NCBI RefSeq assembly: GCF_040712315.1
Contig: NC_134013.1
Location: 86,372,001 to 86,436,000 of the forward strand
Length of the DNA: 64,000 nt
DNA from: Castanea sativa
Lineage: Eukaryota; Streptophyta; Magnoliopsida; Fagales; Fagaceae
Direction: 5' to 3'
The translations under genes and the position numbers were made by a program. Of the stretch, positions 10,749 to 24,296 are shown in pieces. The notes beneath the pieces were generated by a model. That model searched no databases and had not been told where the DNA came from. It saw only the letters and a list, made by a program, of their open reading frames with translations. The first letter of the stretch is position 1. Every line of letters begins with the position of its first letter.

Positions 10749-13700
10749 AGCAGAATTAACGTGGTTTGTGTGACGGGCTACGTCCATAGGAGAAAGCTTT
10801 GAGGGTCTACATCTTTACTATTAAGCTCTGTATGTTACAATGGATCCAATGTGGGGTATATATATTAGTGGCTAACCATAGGATTACTTGAAGTTATTAA
10901 GAGTAAGAATACTTTCCTTGGAACTTCAAGTGGGTCCTAATACAATGAAGCTAGACTAAGATAATGGATTTGGGCCTTGACTAGGATTGCACACTGATAT
11001 CTCTAACAATAATGAAGAGGTGCAATAGTTTCTATAAAATAATGGTTATCACATCAGTCAGAAGAGAAGTGGTGTAGTAGTCCGCATGAATAAAGGTTGT
11101 ATAGCATAAGCCTGTAAACATACAGTTTTGTGTGTGGGAGTTAAAAGACATTTTTGCCTGCTGTGTGAGTTAGTCTGAGAGCTAAGGAGCATGGCCACAG
11201 ATATTGACATGGGACCCAGCAACAGGGTAATTGTTGAAAAATTAGGACACGACACAATGTAGACTATTGGTTGAACTATCTTAAAGTTTTGTGTTTTGTG
11301 GTTCTTGCAGTCTTATATTTTGCATGTTTCTCACAACCACTGATGATTAAATGTCATAATATTTGTTTCACAATTTCTTTATACATATTATTTCGAAGGA
11401 AATGTTATGTATTAAAAACACACTTAAACCCAAAGGACAAAGTTGGTTTCCTTCTATTAAATGATTATTTTAGAGGGATCATAATTCTTGTCTGTATCCA
11501 TAATATGGTAATTGGCCTTAAATTTGTCTAGGTGGTTCACTTTTTGATACTTTTTTTTTTTTTCCTTTCTTTTTTATGCATCTTGAATGTTGGTTACCAC
11601 TAACTTAAGAATATGTTGGTGACATAGCAGAATCTTCTGTTATGCTTGACTCTTCTAATTTTGGATAGTGATTACTATTATGATGTGATCTTTGAAAAGC
11701 AAAAGATATTTGTAGAATCAATTTTATGTGAAGAAACTTTTTAAGTAATGCTCAACTCTTTGAAAATATCAAAGTATACCATATTGATATAACAAGGTAT
11801 ATTATGCATCTTAAAATATATCACAAAAAGGTCACACTGCAGGACAGCACTAGCTAATGAATAGTATGGCTTACTCACAATGACTAGGTTGTGTATATTT
11901 TGTAATTTTAGGTCTACCAGACTAGACTACCATTGGCAGGGAAGGTTCTTAGGTTTTAAAAATGAGATGGGATAAACAGAGTTGACAAAGTTGATAGAAG
12001 TCAAGTGCTGTTCAAAAAATCTTATTATCTTGCAAAAATTGAAAGATTAACATTGAAATATATGAGCTCCTGGAAATATCTTAGACTACTAAAAGTAAAA
12101 ATGTTAAAAAAAGAAGAAGAGTAAACCTATTTATAAGGGAAAGATACACGTGGCCATAGATCATTACTTTGACAAGTTCGGAACTTCTCAAAATTACTGA
12201 AGTACTCCTATCTCCAAAACAAAACTCATATATAAGAAACCCAATGCATACCACTGCTAAGACAATTATAATTAAGACTTGAGGTCAACTAGACAAGACT
12301 AGTCAAGGTCCCAAAAAGTTCTACAAGGGGTGCTGGAAAAAGTTGCCATTGTGTCCTGCCATGTCTCTGCTATGAAGACTTGAGTTTAGGGTGGTATAGT
12401 TTATAGTGAGTTGTGAACTCGTGAAACAAAAAAAAGTGCATACTTAAACTCCATCACATAATCTCCAATTTCAAAACCTGATAACTAACTTCTTGTCACC
12501 CCAGGAAACATGAATTGTAGTTAGTCTTTGATAAGACATAATTTACCAAGGCCAAGGGATATTTGTTTTTGATCATATGTTAAAAGTTATTTCTCTAGCA
12601 GCTTCCATTTTCTTTTCGGTCCTCCTTTTTTCTTTGTGGCACTTTCAATTTAAAAAATTGCATATATCATTTTTTTTTTTCTGTGCACTACCAAGCCATC
12701 TTAGCCAACTTTCTTTTATTTTACCCTTTTTGAGACTATCTTTTACTCAGTCATGAAAGCATTTATTTCTAATCTTGTCCAAGGTGGCCACTTATGCATC
12801 TACAACATCAAGGACAAGAAAAACCAAGCTTTAGTCCCTAAATTTGGGGGTTGGCTATGGAATCTCAGCAGACTAATAGGGGTCAGCCACATGTATTCTA
12901 ATCCATCATTGTATTCTACTCGAATTTCATACTTTTTGTTACCTCTTTAATTGACATGTTCTTTCTTACTACTTCAATCAATATTATCTGAAGTCTTCCT
13001 GTACCTCTTTTTTGTTCCCTTGACTTGAATCAACTCACTTATCCTCATTGGTGCATTCATTGCTCTCCTCTCTACGTGATCAAACCATCTCAAGTGATGT
13101 GGCCACTTATGCATTTGATTATCTTAATTTTTTAATTTTAGCTATGCTTCATCTCATCAGCATATTTCATTCAATACAATTATTCTTAGCAGGCTTGGTA
13201 GTGGTGGTGTTGTTGTTCTAAAACTGTCCTCATATGATATTAATTTGTGGATCTGATAATGATCACAATGCACTTCCCCACTTCATCCATTATGCTACTA
13301 GTCTATGAGCAGTGTATTCTATAATCTTTCTTTCTTATTAACTGCTAATCAAAGTTACCATACGATAACTTTTAGGCACACATTTGTCATTGTTGACTAA
13401 AAGCTTTACCCAATTGTAACTTGTGATAAAGGGGCATTGAAGATTTCGATTTAATTTGTTCTGTTGCAGCAACTCATGTTTCAAAACTGTTATTATCAAG
13501 ACCCTTTAACCTACACCCACACATATATGTACATGCAATTTTTTGAGAAATTACTTTAAACTAAAAGGGTTGGTCTTTTATTTATTTATGTGATTTGTCT
13601 ATAGCAATAAGGATTCTGTTGATAAAAAAGTTAAATGGTGGGAAGTTCAGGAGCTTGGACATGCATGTGGCTGTGTGCTCTTGTAGAATCTCTTTTTGTT

Positions 13701-16700
13701 TCTTTAATTTATACTTTAACTTTTTTAGTCTCTGTCAGGAAGTCATTACCATTCCAATTCTGTAATTGTAGATTCTTTTGTAACAGTCAAACTTTCAAGA
13801 TTTGGAGCATGGAACAGCCTAGATAGATGTTTGCCGGTCAGGTCTCAGCATCATCTTTTGAAGCCTTCTATCAGAGGCTTTGAGGAAAGTACTACCTTCT
13901 ACAAGAGACATAATAGAAAGTTCCTAGTGAATGCAGCCTCTGGACAGTCTCTTGAATCTGAGCCTGAAGCCTATAAACCAAAAAGCGTCTGGGACTCTTT
14001 CAAAAATGCCTTGGATGCTTTCTACAGATTTTCACGGCCACATACAGTTATAGGCACAGTTAAGTTTAAAGTTGATGGTATAAATTGCAATAAATTGTGC
14101 TTGAAATTGTTTAGTGAATCAATTTCATTTGATTTTTTTTCTTCAGTTTTCTTTCCCATTTATGGCAAGACCTCACCTTACTTTTTGGTAAGCAGGTATT
14201 AAGCATAGTCTCAGTTTCTCTCCTTGCAGTCGAGAATCTTTCAGATATATCTCCATTGTTTTTCACTGGGGTGTTGGAGGTGATGCCTTGAGAATCTTTT
14301 TCAACTTGAACAGTCCATTGAAAATGTTTATAATCTTTTACCTTTGCTTTGCTTTCAGGCTGTGGTTGCCGCACTCTTTATGAATATATACATTGTTGGT
14401 CTGAATCAGTTGTCTGACATCGATATAGACAAGGTAGGCTTTATGTAGGCTTTATGTATGAATCTTACTGGCAGAGGATTGCAATGAATTTAGTAATAAT
14501 AATAATAATAAAAAAAATTATGCTGCCTAAGGACATAGAAAGGTATTATTGTCCGAGTCTGAAACTACTTGGTGGGGTCTTCATATGGTGTAACTAGGAT
14601 GGAGTTCTCTCCTATCCTCACTTTATATTTGTGGATTTCAAATTGTAATTTTATACGACATGTTTCATTGCAGGTTAACAAGCCATATCTTCCATTAGCA
14701 TCAGGAGAATATTCAGTTGGAACTGGTGTCATGATTGTCACGTCTTTCTCCATTCTGGTATTAATAATTAGAATCAATCCTCTTAGCAGCTCAAGATGCA
14801 ATAATATACTTGAATTTATACTTAATTTAGTGAGATATAGCTTTGATTTTGTGCGTTTTGCATGCAGAAGATGAAATTGGACTTGATAAACAGTTATTTA
14901 TTTTGGATAGATTAGTCAACATTTATTTAGTTATACTAATTATTAGTGCATCATTTGAATAAGACAGCAAGCTATTAGATAAAATGTTTCAAAGAAATAG
15001 GTTCGATGATAAATATATTTTTAGATCTAATACTCCATTTGCTAGAATATTCTTATGCTTTTTCATTTTGTTGATAAGTAAAACTCTATGCTTTTTCTAT
15101 AATTCAATTACTCATTGACTGAATGTATTTACTTCTTTCTTTTTCAACAGAGTTTTTGGCTTGGATGGATTGTTGGTTCATGGCCATTGTTTTGGGCTCT
15201 TTTCATCAGTTTTTTACTTGGAACTGCTTATTCAATCAATGTGAGTTGGTTTTTCTCACATATAAATCATTGGGAATCTTCATGGACTCATGTAGCTGTA
15301 TTATGAAGTATGTGTTACTCATATTGTTGTTAAGTTATAGTTGTAGTTGTATTTGGAAAGTTAAGATAATAGTTTGATATGATGGTATATTAAATAAAAT
15401 TGGTTTCTGAGATGATGATATTTGAATTTCTTTCTATTTTAGCCCCATTTTTTCAGTTGTTGCATATTGGGAAAATTGATATAGATGGTAACATATTAGA
15501 CAAAGTTCATTTTCTGACCTGTTGTTCTTGTGGAAATCTTTGGTCACTGTAGTTGCCACTATTGAGATGGAAGAGATTTGCAGTGGTTGCTGCAATGTGC
15601 ATCCTAGCTGTGCGGGCGGTGATTGTTCAGCTTGCATTCTTTCTGCACATTCAGGTGAATTATTATTGTTTCAAGTCTCTGCATCGTTCCGCTGTTTCAA
15701 TTTAGGATATCTGTGGTTCATTTACTCAAAACAATAACATCAGAGCATAATGAACTTTAACTCTCTGACATGGGTGTCTGAGCCAACAATGGTGCCTGAC
15801 ATGTATGTGTCAACTTACAAAAAAATTGGTAAAACTGGATCATCTTCTGTACGTTGTCTAATGCACTTACTGTGTTTGAGTACTAACGAATGTCACCATT
15901 TCCAGACTCATGTGTACAAAAGACCTGTTGTCTTTTCAAGGCCGCTGATTTTTGCAACCGCATTCATGAGCTTTTTTTCAGTTGTGATCGCATTATTTAA
16001 GGTAAACTGTAACTTTCCATTTTAAGAATGGTGGACTAGTCGAATATAGTTCATTCTTGTGAGTTTGTGAGTTTTTTTTTGTGGGGGGGGGGGATATGAT
16101 ATATGCAGTTCTTGTAGAATTGAAGAATCATATTCAGTTTTAACCTTATGCTGGATTTTTGCAGGACATACCTGATATTGATGGAGATAAGATATATGGC
16201 ATTCGCTCCTTTTCAGTACGTTTGGGTCAACCGCGGGTTAGTTTTCGACATCAAAATGTTCCTAAAGTTCAGAATCATGTACAGGATTATAAGTGCTAAT
16301 TTTATATGGTTTGGTTGTGCCTACTTTACCTTGGCCAGGTATTTTGGATTTGTATTTCACTGCTTGAAATGGCTTATACTGTTGCCCTTTTAGTGGGAAT
16401 AGCGTCTTCCAGCCTCTGGAGTAAACTCCTCACGGTAATTTGATCATTTTCTATCTCTTTTTTTGGGGGGGTTAAGTTTCTTGATGCAGAGAATACATAA
16501 TGGGCATGCACAATCTTCATTCCTCTAGAGTTTATTGCATGACTTGATTTCTCTTTATCTTTGCTTTTAAACGATAAAAAGGATGCAAGCTTTAAAAAAA
16601 AAAGGCTAAACTGCAGTAGCTCGTGTAAATACAATGTAACTGAAAAGATTAACAGTGATAAGTATGCTGCATGATTTTTTTTTTTGGCTTGCATAGTATG

Positions 16701-18709
16701 TTTTCATTGTATAAACTATGGATTTTTTTTGGTTGTCTTTCTTCTTAACACATTGTAAACATACAACCAGTTAAATGCCCTGCTTGGTTACTAGTCCAGA
16801 GAGCTCATTTTATATGATACAAGGTTACACATTAAAACAAGTACCAGCTACTGTCCTCCTTTGAAGTTCTGACTGGATTTCATCGGAAAATGACACTTCA
16901 AAGCACTCAGAAAAACTATCTACTCCAGTTTGGATGGGTTTTAACTTCACTATTAGACAGTAGAATGGCTTTCTCAATTTGTATGCCATTAGTTTTAAAT
17001 GGAGAGTGAGTAACAATATGTTATGTGTGTATTCAAATGAGATTCACTTTAGTTATGATTTGTTTTGTAGATAAATTTTAGGAAGTTGAATTTTTTTTTT
17101 GGGATAAGTATTTATTTAGATAAAACTATATAAAGGCAAATCAAGCTTATGATTTAGTGATATTCAAGTGATAGATTGGATTGTTATGTTTTCAAGTGAT
17201 ATTCACTTCTGGTGGTTTCTATCATTACATAGAGTAAGATTCAATTTTGTTTTTTCGATCCTCAATTTGATTGAACTCTATGCTAACATTTAAAATGTTG
17301 GCAATTTCTCTCTATACATTGATTTAGGTTGTGGGACATACAATATTGGCTTCAGTACTCTGGATTCGTGCCAAATCTGTTGATCTGAAGAGCAAAGCTG
17401 CAATCACTTCTTTTTACATGTTTATTTGGAAGGTAACTCTGGCTTTTATTTTACCAAAGATTTAGACACTTCTATTTGTTCTTGTGGAGAAGGCCTTTGT
17501 ACGCTTGACTACAAAAATAATCCTAATTTTATGTACGTTTGATAGACACTTAGAAATGTTGTCAAACATAATTTTGGGGTACTAGTGTTTTCTATCAAGA
17601 CCTCATTTTTCAATCATGAAATCGACAGTTTTAGGGCTGGCAAAAGGTGGAAAATTATCGAAACCTGGTTGAGTTAGTTAAATGGGTTTGATTGCAATAT
17701 CCATAGGACTAAATGCTACCTAAACTATATAGGGATTAACTGAACCTAATTAAATTTTTTTTGATGTTTTATTTTTACATATCATTGTAAGACATTTTGC
17801 TTGAAGTAAATCTGATATGGACTGTTGGTGCACTTGGTCCATTATTGAGTGGGCATGCGTCCATCCAAATTTGACCTTGCTCAGACCTGCTGGAACTTGG
17901 ATACATGACCAATTTTACATAGTCGACAGTTTTGGTTACATGTGTTTAGTTATCTGTTAGAAATTGTTTCAAGTTTCTATTTGGACTTAATTATGTATTT
18001 GGATTTCCTTGGTGTGGAAGAAATGTTGACTTGGTTACTTTTTTGGGGGGTTTCTTTGTGGGGAAGGAAAGTCTATATCTTGTTTAAAAACTAACTGGAA
18101 TTTCTTATTCAACGAGGAATAGGATTTGTCAACATAGTAAAGGGTTTAAAGGCCATGGGCCTGGGGTCCTCATATATGGGAAGAAGAGAAAAATCTTAAG
18201 GGGAGGTCTCTTAGGAGAAGAGAAGACTCTTACAGGAGGAGTTTCTCTTGATAGAGGAGAAAAATTCTAGAAGAAGAGTAATTTGATATTTCTTTTGAGG
18301 TTGAAAGAATAACCATGAGTGATCTATGAAACAGAGCTCGAGTGTAATCAATTTGATCCCTCTTTGTGGAGATAGATTGTTTGTCAAATCATGTAAATTC
18401 CTGTGTTCTTTGTGTGTATGCTTGCTGTTTTATTTTTGTCTTTACTGTTATTTGTTCAAATCCTTTGGTGCTATTCAACAAGAAGTATTATTAGAGCTTC
18501 CATTATCACATGTGGTATCACAGCCTATGGGGATGGTGGTACAAGAGCTTCCAACATTGCACAACATTATTACTTAGAATTTACCTTACAAATGATTCAA
18601 TTTCTCTTTGTTACTTATTCAAACTTTACATTTTGATACTTGTCTGATAGCTATTTTCTTCTTGCAGCTCTTCTATGTTGAGTACTTACTGATACCGCTT
18701 GTGAGGTGA
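9821..18709 (+). CDS. VTE2 (HPT1): homogentisate phytyltransferase, chloroplastic
   Basis: Prenylates homogentisate with phytyl diphosphate, the committed step of tocopherol synthesis, at the plastid envelope. Twelve exons join in frame to 395 aa: 9821-9875, 13772-14058, 14196-14279, 14359-14433, 14674-14757, 15151-15240, 15553-15654, 15906-16001, 16165-16236, 16339-16434, 17328-17432, 18668-18709. All introns are GT..AG. Residues 1 to about 80 form a Ser- and Arg-rich transit peptide. The UbiA core follows from [11 protein letters not shown] (104-114). The first Asp motif is N158-D162-D166 ([10 protein letters not shown]), the second D295-D299 (DIPDIDGDK). Several hydrophobic membrane segments follow, and the protein ends LLIPLVR. 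Length matches plant HPTs. The homogentisate geranylgeranyl/solanesyl transferases are relatives, but this sequence reads as the phytyl type. The 3' exon is duplicated downstream. Confidence 0.95.
9876..13771 (+). other. HPT intron 1 (3.9 kb)
   Basis: Large intron splitting codon 19. It holds a poly(G) run at about 10157-10177, a (TG)n run at about 10254-10280, a (GA)n run at about 10710-10744 and AT-rich filler. Short open frames here (for example 11271-11531 and 12753-12950) have no recognisable content. Confidence 0.8.
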
Positions 18710-19690
18710 GGATGTGGAACAGAGTTGAGAAAGGTTTAATTGAAGTGATATGTGCTTTCAAACTTTTATCACGGATGTATATTCCTTGGTCTCAAATCTG
18801 TTTTAGTGGATATCATGTTCAACAATTTTTCAAATGCATTTGTTAAAAAACTTCATTACTATTCTGTGATCGCATTATCTATTCATTTTTGTGAAACTGG
18901 TGTAGTAGTTTGAGACTACCCTTAACAGGATGTCCTTAACAAAATGCAAGCAAGCATTGTACATAACTTTTGCCGCATCAGGGCAACTTCCATGGTGGCA
19001 ACTGTTAGATGGGGATACCACTATATTACAAGATTATTTCGTTTTTTGAAAAATTCATCTAGAATATTTAAATTCTAAAAAGGGTTGGCCTTAAATTCTA
19101 TGAAAATTTAGACAACATTTATTTTCACCATGAGTGATACAGAATCTTTCTGATATGGGGCAATGCTTAGACAACTACTTGATAAGGTGAACTGATTGTC
19201 TCCTGTTCCAAAATACTTATCTTGCAAACTACTTGTATTTGCAGTCAAGAAAAATAGAAGCCGAGACCTCTTACTTAGGAGGCATTTATTTTTATGAATA
19301 ACCATAATAAAGGTTTTTTAGTTTATGGAATTTTGCAGGAGAGAATCACAAGAAATTTTCAGATAAAGCAAGGCATGAAATGAAAGTGTTTTAATTATTA
19401 ACTTTATGCTTTGTGTAAGGCCTCAGTTCCCTGCATGGTCTATCAAGAAAAAAGTTCCCTTCATGTTCTCAATCCCACGCAAAAAATTGGAGGCTTTAGA
19501 GGTGGGGGTATTTCAGAGGATATTCTGTTTCTGTATAGTTCCCTTTATATATATATATTCTTTTATAACAGAAAAACTCTGTATAGTTCCCTTTGTCCAT
19601 TAGTTGGTACTTGCCTTTGATATAGTCTCTTTCCCAACTTGAGAGAAGTTTTTTTAAAAAAAATTTTAAAGCATTATTTATCCCAAGAAA
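17737..19690 (+). repeat. duplicated block, copy 1 (HPT 3' end)
   Basis: Runs from within HPT intron 11 through exon 12 and about 1 kb of downstream DNA. It matches 22099-23829 in the same orientation with substitutions and indels, sharing for example 'ggtgcacttggtcca', the exon 12 acceptor and 'aaagcattattt'. Confidence 0.85.
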
Positions 19691-22098
19691 GGTAAATCTT
19701 TAGAGAGTGTCCCAACTGGCAACCAATCCTGTTGGAGACGAGCTGCAAGGGTAGAAGGAAATACAGGGGATCCAAGCTTCTTTTGAATAGAGAAGGTGCA
19801 TGTTCATGATTGGTTGTTTCAACTGAGCTTTTTCTTCCTTTTTAATCTTTTTGTGGATATTCACAAATTTAACATGAAACTTCCACTGGTAGATATTGCC
19901 ACAGATTTTCAAGAAATAAATTCCATTAATTGTATGTGCATGCAAGCAAGCCAAATACATATTATACATGAACAGAAGCTCTATGTAGATATTGCATTCC
20001 CCCTAGAACCTCCTAAGTCCAAACACCAAGCAAAGTGAATCTGTACCTTTTCATAGATTGATCGGCATCACACCTAGAAGTGATCCCATTGCTATAATAT
20101 CAAAATAGGATCCTAAATATCATAAAATTAAATAATTAAATAAAAATAAGAATTTTTAGCAAAAGAATCTATTATTGATCTAGAAGCTCCAGGAAGGCCT
20201 CCTTGACATACCATCCATTCTCTAACTTCAAACTATTTATTCTAAAAAAAAAATAAAAATAAAATTCAAACTATTTGGATGGTTAAAATGATAGCCTCCC
20301 CTTAATAAAATGTGAATGTCTTTGTATTTAATAAATCAATTTTTTTTTTAAAAAAAAAAGGAAAAATTAGAAATGGGGATCATGAGAATGGCACATATCA
20401 ACTAAATGAACAATATATATATATATATATTCCAACTTTCAGGATGCTTCCTATTGGATATTACATAACATCTTCTAGTTTTTCCAACTCTTCCTTCATA
20501 GCATTTTCAAGTTTTGAGATTTCACTCTATTAGTATCTTAGAATTAACAAACAGTTGGCAAAGTTGGCCAATAGAGAGGCTGGGGTGAAGGACATTCATC
20601 AGTTTACAAATGTTTGGGTTTGAAAGGTGAATGGATGTCCCGGCAGAGCCTTGATTCCTAGCAACCCTAGCCCCTAAGTTCTTTATGAAGATTAGCTTGG
20701 ATAACAGGCAGAGCACTCTGAATCTTGTACTATTTTCTTGTGCTGTTTTGGTTCCTTCGTTTCAATGTACGAAAAAAGAATGGCAAGACAAAGCTTTTTT
20801 TTGTTGGTGTTTTAAAAGCAGTAGAAATCATGTTTTAGAAATCATGTTCTGTAGTATCATCTAAGCCATTCATTCATTATAAAATGAGATTAAAAGAAAT
20901 TCATGTGATAGAGTACCTTAAGAGCTCTAGAGAATCTTAATCTTTATTAATCACTATTAGGTTAATCTGTGTCAATGTGTCCTATTTTCCTCTTTCGAAA
21001 AAGGTGGAAAGTGGGGCATAGTTAAACACTAAAGTAAAAAACAACGTAAAAAGTGAATCATACTTAAACACTATAAAGTTAAGAGCGAACATAGAAAATA
21101 GATAGAGTGTTAAGCAAAAGTTACTGCATGCATTATTGGTCATATATTCCCACCAAAAACAATCATGTAGTCCAATCCACTCTATTTGCAAAGCAATATC
21201 AAACAAAACTTCAAGGCAAGAGTTATGTCCTACTATACTTTTTCTAAGAACGTGGAAAGTGGGCTAGGCTTGAAGACCAACGCCGCAGGTGGCCTATTGG
21301 TTAGGGCTTTGGGTAACAAGACCTCGCTTACTAAGTGTCTTGGATTCGAGTCATTCCTTTTCCACTAATGAGCGCGTTGGTGTCAATCTTCCTTTTGATT
21401 GCCCTAGGTGTGTAGGGATCACCCCATTCTTTATGCATTTTCTATTTACCCATAAATATAAAATCTTTGTTTAAGATACTAAGCAAATAACTACTTAACT
21501 TTGAATTATTTATGTTGCAACTTTTTTATCATAAAATGTATAAATAATAAAATTCAGAAATAATTATATAATAAAATTAAAAAAATGATATTGTTTTCTT
21601 TAAAGCTTTTAGACGCACAAATGGTTACTATATGGTTTAAAAAAATTGTAATAATATAATAATTTCATGTGTCTATCAAAAACTGATATAAATTGTACTT
21701 GAGTCTTATTGAATTATTAAAATTTTTATTGAAAATTATAAGTGGAATTTTGACTATGAAAAAAAAAATACAATGCAATTTATTCATATATTATAAAATC
21801 TAGCAAATAAATACAATACAATACAACAATAATAAATATATTATATTTTTATGGGTTTTCATTAGTGGTATTTTATTATACAAACTGGCCTTAAGTATTA
21901 TATATAAAGATTATAATGTATGTGTTGTTCTTGTCCATATGATCGTAGAAATCTACATATGTTTGTGAGAATATAAAAATGTATGTCTAATAGTTATAAA
22001 TTTCGCCGTCGTGAACTGAAGTCCTGGCTCCTCTACTTGTTCTGCGGTACGTGTCTCATATATGGACAAAAAATGAAATAGTTTGATGATACTCCTTT
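19691..22098. other. intergenic spacer between duplicated blocks
   Basis: No supported gene. Contains one SINE-like element (about 21280-21475) and otherwise AT-rich filler. Confidence 0.5.
21280..21475 (+). mobile_element. tRNA-derived SINE-like element
   Basis: An A-box-like GTGGCCTATTGGTTAGG at 21289-21305 is followed about 40 bases later by a B-box-like GGATTCGAGTC at 21342-21352. A more GC-rich body then fades into AT-rich DNA. The promoter spacing fits a tRNA-derived SINE. Exact ends and target duplication were not found. Confidence 0.5.
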
Positions 22099-22301
22099 TA
22101 TCTGAACCTAATTTAAAATCTTTTTTATTTTTTATTTTTACATATCATTGTAAGACATTTTGCCTAAAGTAAATCTGATATGGACTGTTGGTGCACTTGG
22201 TCCATTGTTGAGTGGGTGTGTCCATCCAAATTTGACCTTGCTTTTGCTCAGACCTGCTAGAACTTGGACACATTGCCAACTTTACCTAGTCAACAGTCTC
22301 G

Positions 22302-22457
22302 CTAGGATGCATGGACACGAACATGGGTACAGGTACGATAAGGCGACACAAGCAATTTTTGAAAAATTATAATATGATACGGTAGATATGACACTGTTAT
22401 GACATAAATACAACACGGGTACAACACCTTAAATGAAGTGTCCGTACTTTTTAGCAA
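22302..22457. mobile_element. small insertion with 5-bp duplication
   Basis: About 156 bp present in copy 2 of the HPT block and missing in copy 1, flanked by TCTCG at 22297-22301 and 22458-22462 (TTTTG at the matching empty place). Imperfect inverted ends, GCTAGGATGCATGGACAC against GCTAAAAAGTACGGACAC, suggest a small DNA transposon. Family unknown. Confidence 0.5.
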
Positions 22458-23076
22458 TCTCGGTTACATGTGTTTAGTAATCTGTTGGAAATTTTTGGAC
22501 TTGATTACCTATTTGGCCTTTCTTGGTGTGGAAGAAATGTTGACTTGACTACTTTTTTGGGGGTTTTTATGTGGAGAAGGAAAGTCAATTTCTTGTCAAA
22601 GAACTAACCAGAATTTTTTATCCAACGAGGAATAGGACTTGTCAACATAGAAAAGGGCTTGATGGCCATGAGCCTAGGGTCCTCGTATATGGGAAGAAGA
22701 TAAAATTCTTAAGAGGAGGTCTCTTAGGAGAAAGAGAACAATCTTGCAAAAGGAGTTTCTATTGATAGAGGAGAAAATTCTAGAAGAAGAGTAATTTGAT
22801 AATTCTTTTGGGGTTGAAAGAATAACCATGGGTGACTTATGAAACAAAGCTTGTGTGTAATCGATTTGAGAAAGAGAACAATTTTTTGTGTGTATGCTTG
22901 TTGATTTATTTTTGTCTTTACTATCATTTGCTCAAATCCTTCAGTGCTATTCAACAAGAAGTAGTGTTAGTGGTACAAGAGCATCTGACATTGCACAACA
23001 TTATCACTTAAGAATTTACCTTAGAGATGATTAATTTCTCTTTCTTACATTATCATTTGTCTTTTTCTTCCTGCAG

Positions 23077-23118
23077 CTCTTCTATGTTGACTACTTACTG
23101 ATACCGCTTGTGAGGTGA
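23077..23118 (+). pseudogene. orphan copy of HPT exon 12
   Basis: After a splice acceptor (ctgcag) comes [13 protein letters not shown] and a stop, identical to HPT exon 12 except for one Glu-to-Asp change. It lies 4.4 kb downstream of the true exon in the duplicated block. It could serve as an alternative last exon if transcription reads through, but nothing in the sequence shows that it does. Confidence 0.85.
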
Positions 23119-23517
23119 AGATGCGGAACAGAGTTGAGAAAGGATTAATTGAAATGATGTTGTGCTTTCAAACTTATTACAAGATTATTTCAGTTTTTAA
23201 AAATTCATCTAGAATATCTGAAAGTTTAAAAAGGGTTGGCCTTAAATTCTATGAAAATCCTGACAACATTTATTTTCACTATTAGTGATATAGAATCTTT
23301 CGGACATGGGTCAATGCATAGAAACACAAGAAAATTTTCAGAGTAAAAAGTGTTTTAATTAATAACATTATGCTTTGATAAGGCCTCAGTTCCCTTCATG
23401 TTCTCAATACCACCCAAAAATTGGTGGCTTTAGAGATTTGGGGTGGGGGGTATTTTTAGAGGATATTCTGAATAGTCCCCTTTGTCCATTAGTTGGCGCA
23501 GACAAGTCTTTGATTTA

Positions 23518-23764
23518 GGGTCCGTTTGGATAGAACTTATTGCTGCAAACTGAAAACTGAAAACACTGTAGCAAAATAATTTTTAAATGTGTAAATAGTG
23601 CTGTGAGACCCATTTTTAATAAAAAAATTGCTGAAAAAGTACTTGAACAGCGTGCACACAGTGCGCGCACTGACCCATTTGTCCTCCAGCAGCAGAAACG
23701 AAAAAAAAAAAAAAAATGCAGGATTGCAAAACGCAGCCACAATAAGTTGGATCCAAACGCATTC
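23518..23764. mobile_element. Tourist-like (PIF/Harbinger) MITE
   Basis: A 247-bp element starting GGGTCCGTTTGGAT and ending ATCCAAACGCATTC, with TTA on both sides (23515-23517 and 23765-23767). The duplicated copy lacks it: the sequence there runs straight through at about 19620-19626. TTA duplication and these ends are typical of PIF/Harbinger MITEs. A relative lies at 63633-63943. Confidence 0.8.
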
Positions 23765-24296
23765 TTAGTCTCCCAATTTGAGATATTTTTTATTTATTTT
23801 TTAAAGCATTATTTGTCCCAAGAAAGGTCTTAATAAAGCTAATGATATTTTAGGAAGAATAAATAATTCTTCTGAATAAACCAAATCTGGAGACCTCACA
23901 TTTTCTATAAATGTTATCAAATCTATATCTATTCTATATTATCTATATCTATATATATCTAAAAGTTGAAGCGTAGCATTTAATGTTGCTACGCTTCTGT
24001 TGAGCCGCATCAACGACCACGTCATTATTTCCATCAATAAAAAATATTTTATTTTCATTATTTTTCTATTAGTGTTTTATAAATTCCCACTTCAGCTTCC
24101 ATAACACCCATGACTCTTTATCTCCGTTGTTTTCAACTTCCCATATAATTTCTTAAATGCCTGAGACTCTCTATTTCCCTCTTTCTTGCCTCTTCCTCTC
24201 CTCATTGGACTCAACCAGTTCATACATCATACCTATTCAGTTTCCATTGTCCCTATAAAATTCCGCACAAATTAGTCTTGTAGGTAGCTCTACAAT

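Larger units (their letters stand above)
22099..23829 (+). repeat. duplicated block, copy 2 (stray HPT 3' end)
   Basis: Paralogue of 17737-19690, including a copy of HPT exon 12 with its acceptor. Two insertions are absent from copy 1: 22302-22457 and the MITE at 23518-23764. The other HPT exons are not present, so this copy cannot make the enzyme by itself. Confidence 0.85.

Noticed and set aside
14565..14801. Minus-strand frame inside HPT
   Set aside because: Antisense shadow of HPT exon 5 and its intron.
23603..23833. 76-codon frame, and its minus-strand counterparts, near 23.6 kb
   Set aside because: Lies in the Tourist-like MITE and its poly(A) stretch.
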